DNA from: Desulfobulbaceae bacterium
Lineage (GTDB): Bacteria; Desulfobacterota; Desulfobulbia; Desulfobulbales; Desulfocapsaceae
Direction: 5' to 3'
Length of the DNA: 38,807 bases
Assembly: GCA_024636345.1 (NCBI GenBank)
Contig: JAGXHG010000041.1
Location: 1 to 38,807, forward strand
Positions 8,963-17,849 of this stretch are shown piece after piece. Made by a program: the position numbers and the translations under genes. Numbering within the stretch: position 1 is the first letter of the stretch; each line of letters starts with the position of its first letter. Under the pieces are notes generated by a model, which was not told the DNA's origin, searched no databases, and saw nothing but the letters and a program-made list of their open reading frames with translations.

Positions 8963-9607
8963 TTATTGTTCAAGCAACTCAGCTAATATTTGTTTGTAGA
9001 CGTCAACTGGCTGCGCCCCAGTAAGCATACTTGAGTGGTTGAAGACCATTGTTGGCACAGATGACACGCCTGAGCTATGCCAATATGCTTCTTGACCTTG
9101 AACTCGTTTTCGAGCATCATCATCGTTTATTCTTGACAGCGCCTCATCAACATTTAATCCAACGCTTTGTAATTCCTGAGTTAGAATTTGTCGATCAGAG
9201 ACATCTTTTCGTTCACTAAAAAACGCTTCAAACACACGTATTCCTAGCTCGGTTTGTTTGCCAAATTCTTTTGCGTAATCGAGCAGAATATGTACATCTC
9301 GCGTATTGACCATTTTCATCCCATCAAAAAAATCAAACTCAAATCCAAGCTCTGCGCCAAGTTCTGCCATATTTGCTAGAGTGCGTATACTTTCGTCCGG
9401 AGTCGTACCATATTTCCTGGTTATATGAGCAGGCAGATTTTCGCCTTCGGCAGGTATATCGGGGTTGAGTTCAAATGGATGCCATTCAAGTTCAACTTTG
9501 TCTTGCAGCCCCATTTCGGAGATAGCTCTTTCCAAACGTTTGTATCCAATGATGCACCAAGGGCAAACCACGTCCGAGATGAGGTCCATCTTAATCTTAT
9601 CTGTCAT
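8963..9607 (-). CDS. FrnE-like DsbA family oxidoreductase
   Basis: A 214-aa thioredoxin-fold protein of the FrnE/2-hydroxychromene-2-carboxylate isomerase-like DsbA group. It has CPWC (C15-C18) after DLISDVV, the family segment FELNPDIPAEGEN, and a cis-Pro loop GVSSVPTMVFN near residue 183. There is no signal peptide, so it is cytoplasmic. FrnE-type proteins act as disulfide oxidoreductases or isomerases with unknown clients. It is 44 nt downstream of metH on the same strand and may be the last gene of that run. Base composition is lower in GC than the neighbouring plus-strand operons, and the protein reads like gammaproteobacterial homologues, which would fit acquisition by transfer. Confidence 0.9.
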   Translation of the reverse strand: MTDKIKMDLISDVVCPWCIIGYKRLERAISEMGLQDKVELEWHPFELNPDIPAEGENLPAHITRKYGTTPDESIRTLANMAELGAELGFEFDFFDGMKMVNTRDVHILLDYAKEFGKQTELGIRVFEAFFSERKDVSDRQILTQELQSVGLNVDEALSRINDDDARKRVQGQEAYWHSSGVSSVPTMVFNHSSMLTGAQPVDVYKQILAELLEQ

Positions 9608-9651
9608 GCGAAAGCCTTATTTATTCATTAACGTTCATTTCACGGTTTTGA

Positions 9652-12600
9652 TCAGGCATCATAATTTAGGACAGGTGCCAGCCAGCGTTCTATAGTTGCC
9701 TTTGATTCATTTTTACGTCGCGCATAATCAGCTACCTGATCCTGTTCGATTTTTCCTACACCGAAATAACGAGCCTCCGGATGCGAGTAGTAAAAACCCG
9801 ATACCGCCGCCATCGGTAGCATTGCATAGGATTCAGTCAGGCTGATACCCGCGTTTGCAGTCGGATCGATCAACTTCCATAACAGCGCTTTTTCGGTGTG
9901 ATCCGGGCATGCAGAATAACCCGGCGCTGGACGGATGCCACGATAGTTTTCACGGATCAGAGCTTCGTTATCCAGTTGCTCATCAGCGCCATAGCCCCAG
10001 TCATCACTGCGCACTTTCATATGCAGCCATTCTGCGGCCGCTTCGGCAAGACGGTCGGCCAGTGCTTTCGCCATGATCGACGAATAAACATCCAGCTGGT
10101 CTTCGAACTTTTCTACGATCTGGTCTAACCCTATACCGGCAGTCACTGCAAAGGCTCCCAGATAATCCTGTAAGCCGCTCGATTCCGGCGCAATATAATC
10201 AGCCAGACACTGGTTCGGCTTGCCCGGTGGTTTTTCGTTCTGCTGGCGCAGGTGATGCAGCACCATCAGTTCTTCATCACGCACATCAGAGCTGTACAGC
10301 ACGATATCATCATCACGGCTGTTAGCCGGATATAAACCATAGACGGCTCTGGCACGTAGCTGCTTGTGAGAGACGAGCTGCTGCAGCAATTCCCTGGCAT
10401 CTTTATACAGTTTGGTCGCTTCTTCACCCACCACTTCATCCTGCAGAATACGCGGAAAGCGTCCGGCCAGTTCCCAGGCCTGAAAGAATGGCGTCCAGTC
10501 GATGTAATCCACCAGCTCGCTTAGCGGGATATCATCGATGATGCCGAGCCCGGTCTGTTTAGGCTGTGGCGGTTGATAATCTTTCCAGTCGATCGCGGTG
10601 CGATTCGCTCTGGCCTTTTCCAGTGACAGAAACTTTTTGCGCGATTGTTTGCCGGCGTGCAGTTCACGTACTCCGACGTACTCTGTGACGATATCCTTAC
10701 GGAACTGCACGCCCTGTGCCTCACTTAACAGGTTCGACGCAACACCGACCGCGCGCGAGGCATCCTTCACATATATCACGGCTTCATTCTGGTAATGGGG
10801 CTGAATCTTGACCGCAGTGTGTACGCGTGACGTAGTGGCACCACCGATCATCAGCGGAATGCTAAAATTCTGTCGCTGCATCTCTTTTGCTACGTGCACC
10901 ATTTCATCCAGAGAAGGGGTAATCAGACCGGACAGACCGATGATATCGACCTTCTTTTCGCGCGCTGTTTTAAGGATGGTTTCGGCCGCCACCATCACTC
11001 CGAGATCGATGATTTCGTAGTTATTACATTGCAATACCACACCGACGATATTCTTGCCGATATCATGCACATCGCCTTTTACGGTCGCCATCAGGATCTT
11101 GCCGTTGGTGCGCATCTCGCCACTTTTTTCGGCTTCCAGAAATGGCATCAGATACGCCACCGCCTGCTTCATCACACGTGCCGACTTGACCACCTGCGGC
11201 AGAAACATCTTGCCATCGCCAAACAGGTCACCGACCACGTTCATGCCATCCATCAGCGGGCCTTCGATGACTTCCAGCGAAGCTGCACAATTTTGCCGGG
11301 CTTCCTCGGTATCCTGTTCGATAAACTCGGTAATGCCTTTGACCAGCGCATGTTCCAGGCGTTTGTTCACCGCATAGCTGCGCCATTCCTGATCGCTTCT
11401 GGTGTCGATGGTTTTACCATCTCCACGATATTTTTCTGCGATTTCGAGCAGCGCATCGGTGGCTTCGGCATTTCGGTTGAGCACCACGTCTTCGACCCGG
11501 TCTTTCAGCTCAGCTGGAATATCGGAATAGATCGCCAGCTGTCCGGCATTTACTATGCCCATATCCATACCGGCCTTGATTGCGTGATACAGGAACACCG
11601 CATGAATTGCTTCACGTACCGGATTATTGCCACGGAACGAAAACGACACGTTCGACACACCACCACTCACCATCGCATGCGGCAGAGTGGTTTTGATGAA
11701 TCGTACCGCCTCAATAAAATCGGCGGCGTAGTTATTGTGTTCTTCGATACCGGTCGCGATGGCGAAGATATTCGGATCAAAGATGATGTCTTCAGGTGGA
11801 AAGCCGACCTGGCGGGTCAGGATATCGTAGGCGCGCTGACAGATTTCCTGCTTGCGCGCGGCGGTATCGGCCTGGCCATGTTCATCGAACGCCATCACGA
11901 TCGCTGCTGCGCCGTAACGGCGAACCTTGATCGCCTGTTCGATGAACTTCTGCTCACCTTCCTTGAGGCTGATCGAATTGACGATGCCCTTGCCCTGGAT
12001 ACATTGCAGACCGGCTTCGATAATCTCCCACTTGGAAGAATCGATCATGATTGGTACGCGCGAGATATCCGGTTCTCCTGCAATCAGATGCAGAAAGCGC
12101 ACCATCGCCTGTTTCGATTCAAGCAGGCCTTCATCCATATTGATATCGATGATCTGTGCACCGTTCTCAACCTGCTGACGTGCAATATTCAACGCAGTTT
12201 CAAAATCACCCTGCATGATCAGGCGCTTGAACAGCGCCGATCCGGTTACGTTGGTACGTTCACCGACGTTGATAAACAGGCTGTCGGCTGCAATATTAAA
12301 CGGCTCCAGCCCGGCCAGCTGACATTGGACCGGTAATTCGGGAATGACCCTGGGTGGAAACTTTGAAACCGCATCCACAATCGCCTTGATATGCTCCGGT
12401 GTAGTACCACAGCAACCACCGACGATATTCAGAAAGCCCTGCTCGGCCCATTCCGCGATCTCAATCGATACATCGGATGCGCTTTCGTCGTATTCACCAA
12501 ACTCATTCGGCAGACCGGCATTTGGATGCGCAGAGACATGGGTACTGGAGCAACCGGATAAAATTTCCACGTACTGGCGCAGCTCTTTTGGCCCCAGCGC

Positions 12601-13344
12601 ACAATTCAGTCCAATCGAGACCGGATCGGCATGCTTCAGGCTGTTCCAGAAGGCTTCGGTGGGCTGTCCGGATAATGTTCTGCCGGAGGCATCGGTAATG
12701 GTACCGGAGATCATGATCGGCAGCTCTTCAGCACGCTGATCGAACACCTGCTTGACCGCATACACCGCCGCCTTTGCATTCAGCGTATCGAAGATGGTTT
12801 CGATCAAAATCAGATCGGCGCCGCCATCCATCAGCCCGTTGGTTGCCTCGCTGTAAATATCCACCAGCTGCTGAAAACTGATATTACGGAAACCAGGATC
12901 ATTCACGTCTGGTGACAGCGATGCGGTGCGATTGGTCGGTCCCAGTACCCCGGCTACGAAACGCAGCTTGTCCGGCGTCTGAGTGCTAACTTCATCGCAG
13001 ACCGAGCGCGCAATCTGTGCAGAACTCTTATTGATTTCATACGCCAGCTCTTCCATCGCATAATCCGCCATCGAAATGCGGTTGGCGTTGAAGGTATTGG
13101 TTTCAACGATATCTGCGCCGACATCAAGATAGGCTTTATGGATAGCACGAATAATGTCGGGCTGGGTCAGTGACAGCAGATCATTATTACCCTTCAACGA
13201 ACTCGCCCAGTCGGCAAAGCGCTCGCCACGGTAATCGGCTTCTTCCAGTTCATACGACTGGATCATGGTGCCCATTGCGCCATCGAGGAATAAAATACGT
13301 TGCTTTAACGCCTGCTGGAATTGTTGTGTTCTGGAATTCTTCAA
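9652..13344 (-). CDS. metH: Cobalamin-dependent methionine synthase
   Basis: Full-length MetH, which transfers the methyl group of 5-methyltetrahydrofolate to homocysteine through cobalamin. In order: a homocysteine domain with zinc cysteines (SIGLNCALG and [11 protein letters not shown]), a pterin-binding domain ([12 protein letters not shown]), a B12 cap, a B12-binding domain with GDVHDIGKN, and a C-terminal AdoMet activation domain ([18 protein letters not shown]). I place the start at a TTG (13342-13344) with GGAG five bases upstream. This gives an N-terminus matching E. coli MetH and puts the cobalamin-ligand His at 760 (759 in E. coli). An upstream GTG at 13428 adds 28 residues and has no ribosome site. 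No cobalamin riboswitch is seen. The DUF1638 gene lies upstream and the FrnE-like gene downstream, all on the same strand. Confidence 0.97.
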   Translation of the reverse strand: MKNSRTQQFQQALKQRILFLDGAMGTMIQSYELEEADYRGERFADWASSLKGNNDLLSLTQPDIIRAIHKAYLDVGADIVETNTFNANRISMADYAMEELAYEINKSSAQIARSVCDEVSTQTPDKLRFVAGVLGPTNRTASLSPDVNDPGFRNISFQQLVDIYSEATNGLMDGGADLILIETIFDTLNAKAAVYAVKQVFDQRAEELPIMISGTITDASGRTLSGQPTEAFWNSLKHADPVSIGLNCALGPKELRQYVEILSGCSSTHVSAHPNAGLPNEFGEYDESASDVSIEIAEWAEQGFLNIVGGCCGTTPEHIKAIVDAVSKFPPRVIPELPVQCQLAGLEPFNIAADSLFINVGERTNVTGSALFKRLIMQGDFETALNIARQQVENGAQIIDINMDEGLLESKQAMVRFLHLIAGEPDISRVPIMIDSSKWEIIEAGLQCIQGKGIVNSISLKEGEQKFIEQAIKVRRYGAAAIVMAFDEHGQADTAARKQEICQRAYDILTRQVGFPPEDIIFDPNIFAIATGIEEHNNYAADFIEAVRFIKTTLPHAMVSGGVSNVSFSFRGNNPVREAIHAVFLYHAIKAGMDMGIVNAGQLAIYSDIPAELKDRVEDVVLNRNAEATDALLEIAEKYRGDGKTIDTRSDQEWRSYAVNKRLEHALVKGITEFIEQDTEEARQNCAASLEVIEGPLMDGMNVVGDLFGDGKMFLPQVVKSARVMKQAVAYLMPFLEAEKSGEMRTNGKILMATVKGDVHDIGKNIVGVVLQCNNYEIIDLGVMVAAETILKTAREKKVDIIGLSGLITPSLDEMVHVAKEMQRQNFSIPLMIGGATTSRVHTAVKIQPHYQNEAVIYVKDASRAVGVASNLLSEAQGVQFRKDIVTEYVGVRELHAGKQSRKKFLSLEKARANRTAIDWKDYQPPQPKQTGLGIIDDIPLSELVDYIDWTPFFQAWELAGRFPRILQDEVVGEEATKLYKDARELLQQLVSHKQLRARAVYGLYPANSRDDDIVLYSSDVRDEELMVLHHLRQQNEKPPGKPNQCLADYIAPESSGLQDYLGAFAVTAGIGLDQIVEKFEDQLDVYSSIMAKALADRLAEAAAEWLHMKVRSDDWGYGADEQLDNEALIRENYRGIRPAPGYSACPDHTEKALLWKLIDPTANAGISLTESYAMLPMAAVSGFYYSHPEARYFGVGKIEQDQVADYARRKNESKATIERWLAPVLNYDA

Positions 13345-13455
13345 AGTGGCTCCAGGCCTTTTTGTTTCAGTGGTTAATTGTTCAAGCAGCTGTTTTGATA
13401 TCAATATATTTTCCACTCTACATATCACATAATATAATTTAATTTATACAACTTG

Positions 13456-14016
13456 CTATCGAAGTACTTCATTCAGCTTTTCCCTAAAATGATCCAGGCT
13501 AATCTGCTTAATTTCAACTGGTACTTGTGTCAGCTCATAAAACTTAAGTATTTCTTCATCTGATAGTGCGTTAATACCAGTATCCAGCAACAAAAAACGA
13601 TCATAGTGACCGAAATTTTGGCGTATTTCCACTTCATCCCAACCAGCCGCCGTCATCATGCTGGAAAAAAAACGTATCCAACCGGGTGTTATCACCATTG
13701 TGCGATTTTGTTCTAAGTCATCACTTCCATGGAAGAAAGCTCCGATACAGTTTTTGGCCCCAAGAATTTTCCCGCCATTGCAGTTGATAATATGGCACAT
13801 ATCCGGGTGACAGCCATTTCCAAAAAGAACTCTTGCATCTGCCCCTTCTGTTGCGGCATCCTTTAAAGCCTGTTTCAACGTTATTTCGAGTTTATCAAAA
13901 CTAAAGTGTAGTCCAGGATTAAGCCAGGTAATGTCAATACCTTTATACTCTTCCGGCAAAACAGCAAAAAATTCATCAGCGAAAATTTGGCAGGCAATTA
14001 TTTTTTTCTTCACCAT
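13456..14016 (-). CDS. DUF1638 family protein
   Basis: A 186-aa protein of the DUF1638 type, recognised by its Cys-rich centre (GNGCHPDMCHI, INCNGG, GAKNCIGAFF), ITPGWIRFF and the C-terminal FGHYDRFLLLDTGI. The start at 14016 has a strong ribosome site (GAAGGAGAAGAGG). The longer frame from 14073 would overlap the upstream small gene. DUF1638 genes are known to lie near corrinoid-dependent methyltransferases in anaerobes, and the clustered cysteines suggest a metal or cofactor site. Here it lies directly upstream of metH in the same direction, so it may serve the corrinoid enzyme. The biochemical role is not established. Confidence 0.85.
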   Translation of the reverse strand: MVKKKIIACQIFADEFFAVLPEEYKGIDITWLNPGLHFSFDKLEITLKQALKDAATEGADARVLFGNGCHPDMCHIINCNGGKILGAKNCIGAFFHGSDDLEQNRTMVITPGWIRFFSSMMTAAGWDEVEIRQNFGHYDRFLLLDTGINALSDEEILKFYELTQVPVEIKQISLDHFREKLNEVLR

Positions 14017-14032
14017 AGGTACCTCTTCTCCT

Positions 14033-14176
14033 TCAATTGCTCTGATTGATAGTTGAGAGAAGTAAGCCAACAATAAGTGCTACCGGAAGGCAGGAAAGTA
14101 GTGTCGCGCCACGCAAAAACAGCCGGAGTGCTTCGGGCCAGGTTTCCCATTCATTTTTTTGCGATAAACGATTCAT
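14033..14176 (-). CDS. Small single-pass membrane protein (47 aa)
   Basis: A 47-residue reading frame starting at an ATG at 14176 with a fitting ribosome site (AGGAAAAATCT before ATG). The first half is hydrophilic (NRLSQKNEWETWPEALR), and the second half is one membrane segment (GATLLSCLPVALIVGLLLS). It lies between the HAD gene and the DUF1638 gene, 16 nt before the latter. Tight packing, a ribosome site and a clean membrane helix favour a real gene, but no family is recognised and the frame is short. Confidence 0.5.
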   Translation of the reverse strand: MNRLSQKNEWETWPEALRLFLRGATLLSCLPVALIVGLLLSTINQSN

Positions 14177-14217
14177 AGATTTTTCCTGCAAATGTGTTTT
14201 CAGCCAAAAGCCATGCA

Positions 14218-14898
14218 TCACAGTGATGACTCACTCAATCTGTCGGCAAGATCCACCAGACTCGTCACGGTAATTGTCGGATCTATCCCCCAGGGGTCGA
14301 ATATTTTCTCTGGAGAACGTTGAACCCAGGCAGCTTTCATTCCAGACGAGATTGCTCCTATGACATCAAACGGATTACTCGAAACCAGCCAGGCACTGCC
14401 GCCCGTTGCCCCCGACTGTCGTAAGAAATGGCCATAGGTTGCAGGGGATGGCTTAAATGTCTTAATGTCGTCGACACTCACAACACCCAGAAACAAATCT
14501 CTGATGCCCGCATTATTTAGCAACATCTCAAGGGCATCTGCCTTACCATTGGAAAAGGCATAGAGGCGAAACCCAGCTGCCTTGAGCCGGGTTAACCCTT
14601 CTTTGACATCGCTAAATGTAGGAAGCACCCGGTAAAGACCCAGGAGATCGGCTTTTTGTGCATCGGTGAGTGAAACGTTATGAAATGCACAGGTATAGTC
14701 CAGCCCCTGGCTGGTGCAGACTGCAAAATTCTCGTATTTTTGCATAAGCCCGCGTCGAAACGAGTATTCAAGCTGAATATCGCGCCAGGTCTTGGAAAAG
14801 TCCAGTGCTTTGGCTCCGATCAATGTTTCCAAACCGGCAAGAACACCATTGGTATCGATCAAGGTTCCATACACGTCAAAAGCGAGTGTGGTTTTCAT
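14218..14898 (-). CDS. Haloacid dehalogenase type II (HAD superfamily)
   Basis: A 226-aa HAD-superfamily hydrolase of the 2-haloacid dehalogenase (type II) group. Motif I contains nucleophile D8 (LAFDVYGTLID), motif II is AFSNGKAD, the conserved Lys lies in FKPSPATYGHFL, and motif III is the SSNPFDVIGA segment characteristic of type II dehalogenases. The ATG at 14898 is preferred over an in-frame GTG at 14907 because GAGGTG sits at the right distance. Such enzymes hydrolyse L-2-haloacids to D-2-hydroxyacids; the real substrate here is unknown. It follows the iron-sulfur flavoprotein gene on the same strand. Confidence 0.88.
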   Translation of the reverse strand: MKTTLAFDVYGTLIDTNGVLAGLETLIGAKALDFSKTWRDIQLEYSFRRGLMQKYENFAVCTSQGLDYTCAFHNVSLTDAQKADLLGLYRVLPTFSDVKEGLTRLKAAGFRLYAFSNGKADALEMLLNNAGIRDLFLGVVSVDDIKTFKPSPATYGHFLRQSGATGGSAWLVSSNPFDVIGAISSGMKAAWVQRSPEKIFDPWGIDPTITVTSLVDLADRLSESSL

Positions 14899-14930
14899 TA
14901 CGTTCACCTCTATGCTGTTGGCTTCCAGAA

Positions 14931-15131
14931 CTAACAGAAGAAACGCCAGGCCGATACGGGCCAGGTTTGATCCTCGGGTTGGGAGTTGTCATTATTTTTG
15001 AGCCTGTCAGCAATGCCTCTACCCAGGTTAATGGCAGCCTTAACCGCTTCAGGCTGCTCTTCAAATGTTCCCGTCCCGACTGATGAAACGGGAGCGTCTG
15101 GCCCATGAATAGAGTATGGTTTACATGGCAT
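14931..15131 (-). pseudogene. C-terminal remnant of a second flavodoxin-like protein
   Basis: A 66-codon frame beginning at an ATG (15131) that overlaps the last codons of the intact flavoprotein in another frame. Its central part (GTGTFEEQPEAVKAAINLG, then RGIADRLKNN) resembles the C-terminal helix of flavodoxin-family proteins, and it lines up loosely with the neighbour's own end (ESQAETWGEAHRLGKEINNRL). The rest of a flavodoxin domain is missing. A truncated paralogue left by a tandem duplication fits best; a genuine small protein cannot be excluded. Confidence 0.4.
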
Positions 15132-15774
15132 GCTGCTGTCGGAGTCGATTATTGATTTCCTTGCCAAGCCTGTGGGCTTCTCCCCAGGTTTCGGCTTGAC
15201 TTTCGACCTGGCAAAACTTCTCAGGTGTCACTTCGGTGTCGTCACCAAAGACCCATGGCAAGGCACTCATAGGGCAACTCTGGCCAAAACCACAGACCAT
15301 ACACTCAGGATTTCCAACAACTTTGAGTTGGCCCAGCACTTCCATTCCTTCCATTGTCAACGCCTGGGCAATTTGATTGCTCGCCTCATCAATTCCTGGT
15401 GCACCGCGACCAATACCGGTGACCACGGTCACGGCCAGTTTTCCACGATTAAGGCCATTCTGGTGCCTGAGGGAAAACAGTCTTTCAAGAAAAGCCTTGG
15501 TGAAACCATCGATTGTGCCATAGGGCGGATATCCACCCACCACAATCGCACCTGCATGTTTCACCTTTTCGGCTATTTCCTGAAAGTCGTCTTTCACTTT
15601 GCAGACATTGTCTTTGGTACACCCGAGGCATGCGATACAGGGCTGAACCTTGCGCTTGGACAGTTTGATGAATTCTGTTTCAAGGCCCGTACTTTTCAAA
15701 ACTTCTTTAACAGTCCTGTCGGTGTTTGAATTTTTGACCGGGCTTCCCGAAATACCGATTACCTGAGGTTTCAT
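15121..15774 (-). CDS. Iron-sulfur flavoprotein (Isf-like NADPH-dependent FMN reductase family)
   Basis: A 217-aa flavodoxin-fold protein. The FMN phosphate loop is GISGSPVKNSNTD, and a compact cysteine motif (C46, C49, C52, C58; CX2CX2CX5C) follows. This matches the [4Fe-4S] ligand pattern of archaeal/bacterial iron-sulfur flavoproteins. Further on are GGYPPYGTIDGFTKAFLERL and a second Cys cluster, NPECMVCGFGQSC. Such proteins carry out electron transfer or reduce O2, peroxide or quinone-like compounds in anaerobes. The ATG at 15774 is chosen for its ribosome site (GGAGAACACA). It is divergent from a TetR regulator with two operators between them, so it is the likely regulatory target. Confidence 0.85.
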   Translation of the reverse strand: MKPQVIGISGSPVKNSNTDRTVKEVLKSTGLETEFIKLSKRKVQPCIACLGCTKDNVCKVKDDFQEIAEKVKHAGAIVVGGYPPYGTIDGFTKAFLERLFSLRHQNGLNRGKLAVTVVTGIGRGAPGIDEASNQIAQALTMEGMEVLGQLKVVGNPECMVCGFGQSCPMSALPWVFGDDTEVTPEKFCQVESQAETWGEAHRLGKEINNRLRQQHAM

Positions 15775-15854
15775 TGTGTTCTCCATAGAAAAATGATTGT
15801 TGATTTATGCGTTCGCCTCCAGTACTTCAGGCAAGATTTACACAGACAAATAGA

Positions 15855-15870
15855 TTGACAGATACGTCAA
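15855..15870. promoter_or_regulatory. TetR-type operator, copy 1
   Basis: TTGAC (15855-15859), six bases, then GTCAA (15866-15870): a perfect dyad in the intergenic region between the iron-sulfur flavoprotein and tetR genes. The TTGACA half also reads as a -35 element for tetR, with CATAGT 17 bases further on (15878-15883), so binding here would block a promoter. Confidence 0.65.
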
Positions 15871-15894
15871 ACTATTCCATAGTGTTAAGACCAT

Positions 15895-15910
15895 TTGACA
15901 ATGGTGTCAA
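15895..15910. promoter_or_regulatory. TetR-type operator, copy 2
   Basis: The same dyad, TTGAC-N6-GTCAA, recurs at 15895-15910, exactly 40 bases (about four helix turns) from copy 1. It lies 26 bases before the tetR start codon. The repeated half-site and spacing argue for a dimeric regulator binding both sites and controlling both divergent genes. Confidence 0.65.
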
Positions 15911-15935
15911 TCTATTTTTTTTAACGGAGTTGCCC

Positions 15936-16514
15936 ATGGCTAGAAAAAAGTTAGATGAAGAACGAATCCCCCAAATATTGGATGCCTTTGAACGGTGCAT
16001 CATGAAATATGGTTTAGCGGAAACGTCCCTTGAGCGCGTGGCCCAGGCAGCAAAGATCTCGCGTACCACGATCCATCATTACATTGGCGGGCGGCAAGAA
16101 CTGATCAAGGCAGCGCACAAGCGTTTTGCAGATATGTGGCTTACGAATATCGGCCGACTGGCCGAATTGGATATTGATGATCTCCTCGATTACATGATGA
16201 CAGGTTGGCAAGAGGAGATTGGTGACCGGCTAGAAGTCGTGGCTGCGCTTGATGGAGTTCTCGTAAAAGACTCGGAGACCAAGACGGCAGTATCGGAGTC
16301 TTTAGAATATTTATTCCAGTCCGAGGCCGTTCATTTCCAGCGTCTGTACCCCGCGGCCAGCTTAGAGAGATGCCGGGACGCCGGTATGATGCTTTATGCT
16401 TTAGGCATAGGCTTTTGGCGGATTTCTGATCACATTGTACATCCTTCCAATGCGGTCTTACGTGCATCAATGAAAGGCATCCTCGACAGCCTGCTGGCTA
16501 AGGCGACAGATTAG
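15936..16514 (+). CDS. TetR/AcrR family transcriptional regulator
   Basis: A 192-aa regulator with an N-terminal TetR helix-turn-helix: residues about 9-55 include ILDAFERCIMKYGLAETSLE, the recognition region ISRTTIHHYIGGRQELIKAA, and a helical ligand-binding domain after that. The start at 15936 has GGAG six bases upstream; an in-frame start at 15807 would read through the operator region. It is divergent from the iron-sulfur flavoprotein gene, with two identical palindromes between, so it probably represses that gene and itself. The inducer is unknown. Confidence 0.92.
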   Translation: MARKKLDEERIPQILDAFERCIMKYGLAETSLERVAQAAKISRTTIHHYIGGRQELIKAAHKRFADMWLTNIGRLAELDIDDLLDYMMTGWQEEIGDRLEVVAALDGVLVKDSETKTAVSESLEYLFQSEAVHFQRLYPAASLERCRDAGMMLYALGIGFWRISDHIVHPSNAVLRASMKGILDSLLAKATD

Positions 16515-16721
16515 CCATTGTCACACTCATTCTTATTTTATCTTCGATGTGGCAATACTAACCACACACCTTGAACTGAAGTCAGTTTCCATCAAAAATA
16601 TCTTTCACATAAAAAATGAAAGCAAGCTTTGGTCTCTACTATTGACGACCGACCTCAGCGAGCAAAGGTGTTTGTTTTGAGGAGGCGTGTGTCATGATTT
16701 TGAAATCCAGAAAAAAATATT

Positions 16722-16741
16722 AAAAGGAACCCTGTCCTTTT
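16722..16741 (-). terminator. Terminator of the ccdA-like gene
   Basis: AAAAGGA (16722-16728) and TCCTTTT (16735-16741) form a 7-bp stem with a 6-nt loop. On the minus strand it is followed by a T-rich tract (16709-16721). It begins 6 nt past the stop of the minus-strand CcdA-like gene. Confidence 0.65.
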
Positions 16742-16746
16742 ATTGC

Positions 16747-17412
16747 TTACAGAGAACTGCTGATGGCCAGCATGCCTGATGTGAGGATATAGAAACCAAA
16801 AGCGATGAGGAGCAGTCCGCTTATCAAGCGTACCGCCGTGGGATGTTCATTGACAGCACGAATTTTATGGCGAAACGATTGCGAGGCGTATCCTGCCAGC
16901 AGCATGGGAATAGAAAACCCAAGAGAATAAAAGGCAAGAAGGATCAGACCGGAGCTCAACTGCCCTTGGGTTGCCACCAGGGCTAAGACTCCGGAGAGCA
17001 TGGGGCCGACACAGGGGATCCAGATAATACCGAGAGTAAAGCCAAGGAGCAGCCCTGACCATTTCCCTTTGCTTTGCAACTGCTGGGCCTTGTAAAAAAA
17101 AGTGAATTTCTTAAAGACATTGATCCCGGCGAGCATAGAGAGGCCAAAGGTTATGACCACGACACCGACCACTTTTTCGACCAAAGGCATGACACCGGCA
17201 ACGGCCCCGGCAAAAAGGGAGGTTATGACTCCCATCATGATAAAGCTGAGACTCAGGCCCATGACGATAAGCAGAGGGCGATACTTGTGATCGTCGCTGG
17301 TCCCGGTGACGATGATGGGTACCATTGGCAGGACGCAGGGAGATGCGATGGAGGCAAATCCTGCAAAGGTCACCATAAGGAGAGTTGTCGCGCTCAGTTC
17401 TAAGGGAAACAT
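16747..17412 (-). CDS. CcdA/DsbD-type transmembrane thiol-disulfide transporter
   Basis: A 221-aa protein with six predicted membrane segments of the cytochrome c biogenesis CcdA (DsbD beta-domain) family. The two conserved membrane cysteines are present in ASPCVLPMVP (about residue 26) and WIPCVGPMLSG (about residue 135). CcdA carries electrons from cytoplasmic thioredoxin to periplasmic thiol proteins. It begins 5 nt after the stop of the upstream thioredoxin-like lipoprotein and is probably translationally coupled to it, so that lipoprotein is its likely periplasmic partner. No strong ribosome site of its own is visible. Confidence 0.9.
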   Translation of the reverse strand: MFPLELSATTLLMVTFAGFASIASPCVLPMVPIIVTGTSDDHKYRPLLIVMGLSLSFIMMGVITSLFAGAVAGVMPLVEKVVGVVVITFGLSMLAGINVFKKFTFFYKAQQLQSKGKWSGLLLGFTLGIIWIPCVGPMLSGVLALVATQGQLSSGLILLAFYSLGFSIPMLLAGYASQSFRHKIRAVNEHPTAVRLISGLLLIAFGFYILTSGMLAISSSL

Positions 17413-17417
17413 GGCTG

Positions 17418-17849
17418 TTATGATTGAGGAATAGATTGGATCAGGATACGGATATCGTCACTGCGTTTTACCCCGGGAGGCATGCGGTTGATCTCTTTAC
17501 CACTGGCATCTGCCAGAAGAAGTGTCGGTAAGGCCCGAATACCATACTGATTAAAAATATTCAGATCAGCAGGAACCGTGGTCTGCACGTATTGGATGTC
17601 AACTTTACCACTGAGCTCGCCTGCCATTTCCTTCAGAATAGAATCCTGCATGATGCAAGGTCCCCCTTCAGGGTTCAGAAAGAAAACAAGTTTAAAGTCT
17701 GCGGCTTGGTGAGCCGGACCGGGCGCTGACTGTGAAGAAATATTTTGCGCTCCTGCCTCTACAGAGCTGGAAGACTTGCCGGGCTGCTCATCGGGAGAAC
17801 AGGCAGTAACCGAGAAAAAGAAAGCGATAAAAAAAACATATTTCAGCAT
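17418..17849 (-). CDS. Thioredoxin-fold lipoprotein with a single active-site cysteine
   Basis: A 143-aa protein with a type II signal sequence: hydrophobic residues 4-16, then the lipobox VTAC with the lipidated Cys at 17. After a Ser/Ala/Gln-rich linker, a thioredoxin fold starts at FKLVFFLNPEGGPC and includes the cis-Pro loop IRALPTLLLAD. The usual WCxxC is replaced by EGGPCIMQ, so only one Cys remains where the second Cys of WCGPC would be. The ATG at 17849 is used for its ribosome site; another ATG lies 12 nt upstream. Anchored on the periplasmic side of a membrane, it is likely paired with the CcdA-like protein encoded next. Confidence 0.85.
   Translation of the reverse strand: MLKYVFFIAFFFSVTACSPDEQPGKSSSSVEAGAQNISSQSAPGPAHQAADFKLVFFLNPEGGPCIMQDSILKEMAGELSGKVDIQYVQTTVPADLNIFNQYGIRALPTLLLADASGKEINRMPPGVKRSDDIRILIQSIPQS

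Noticed and set aside
10894..12336. 480-codon plus-strand frame opposite metH
   Set aside because: It is antisense to the fully conserved MetH coding frame, has no recognisable domains and is His-rich as expected for a shadow.
9652..14016. Cobalamin riboswitch upstream of metH or the DUF1638 gene
   Set aside because: The upstream sequences are too short and show none of the conserved B12-box core; the genes are tightly packed.
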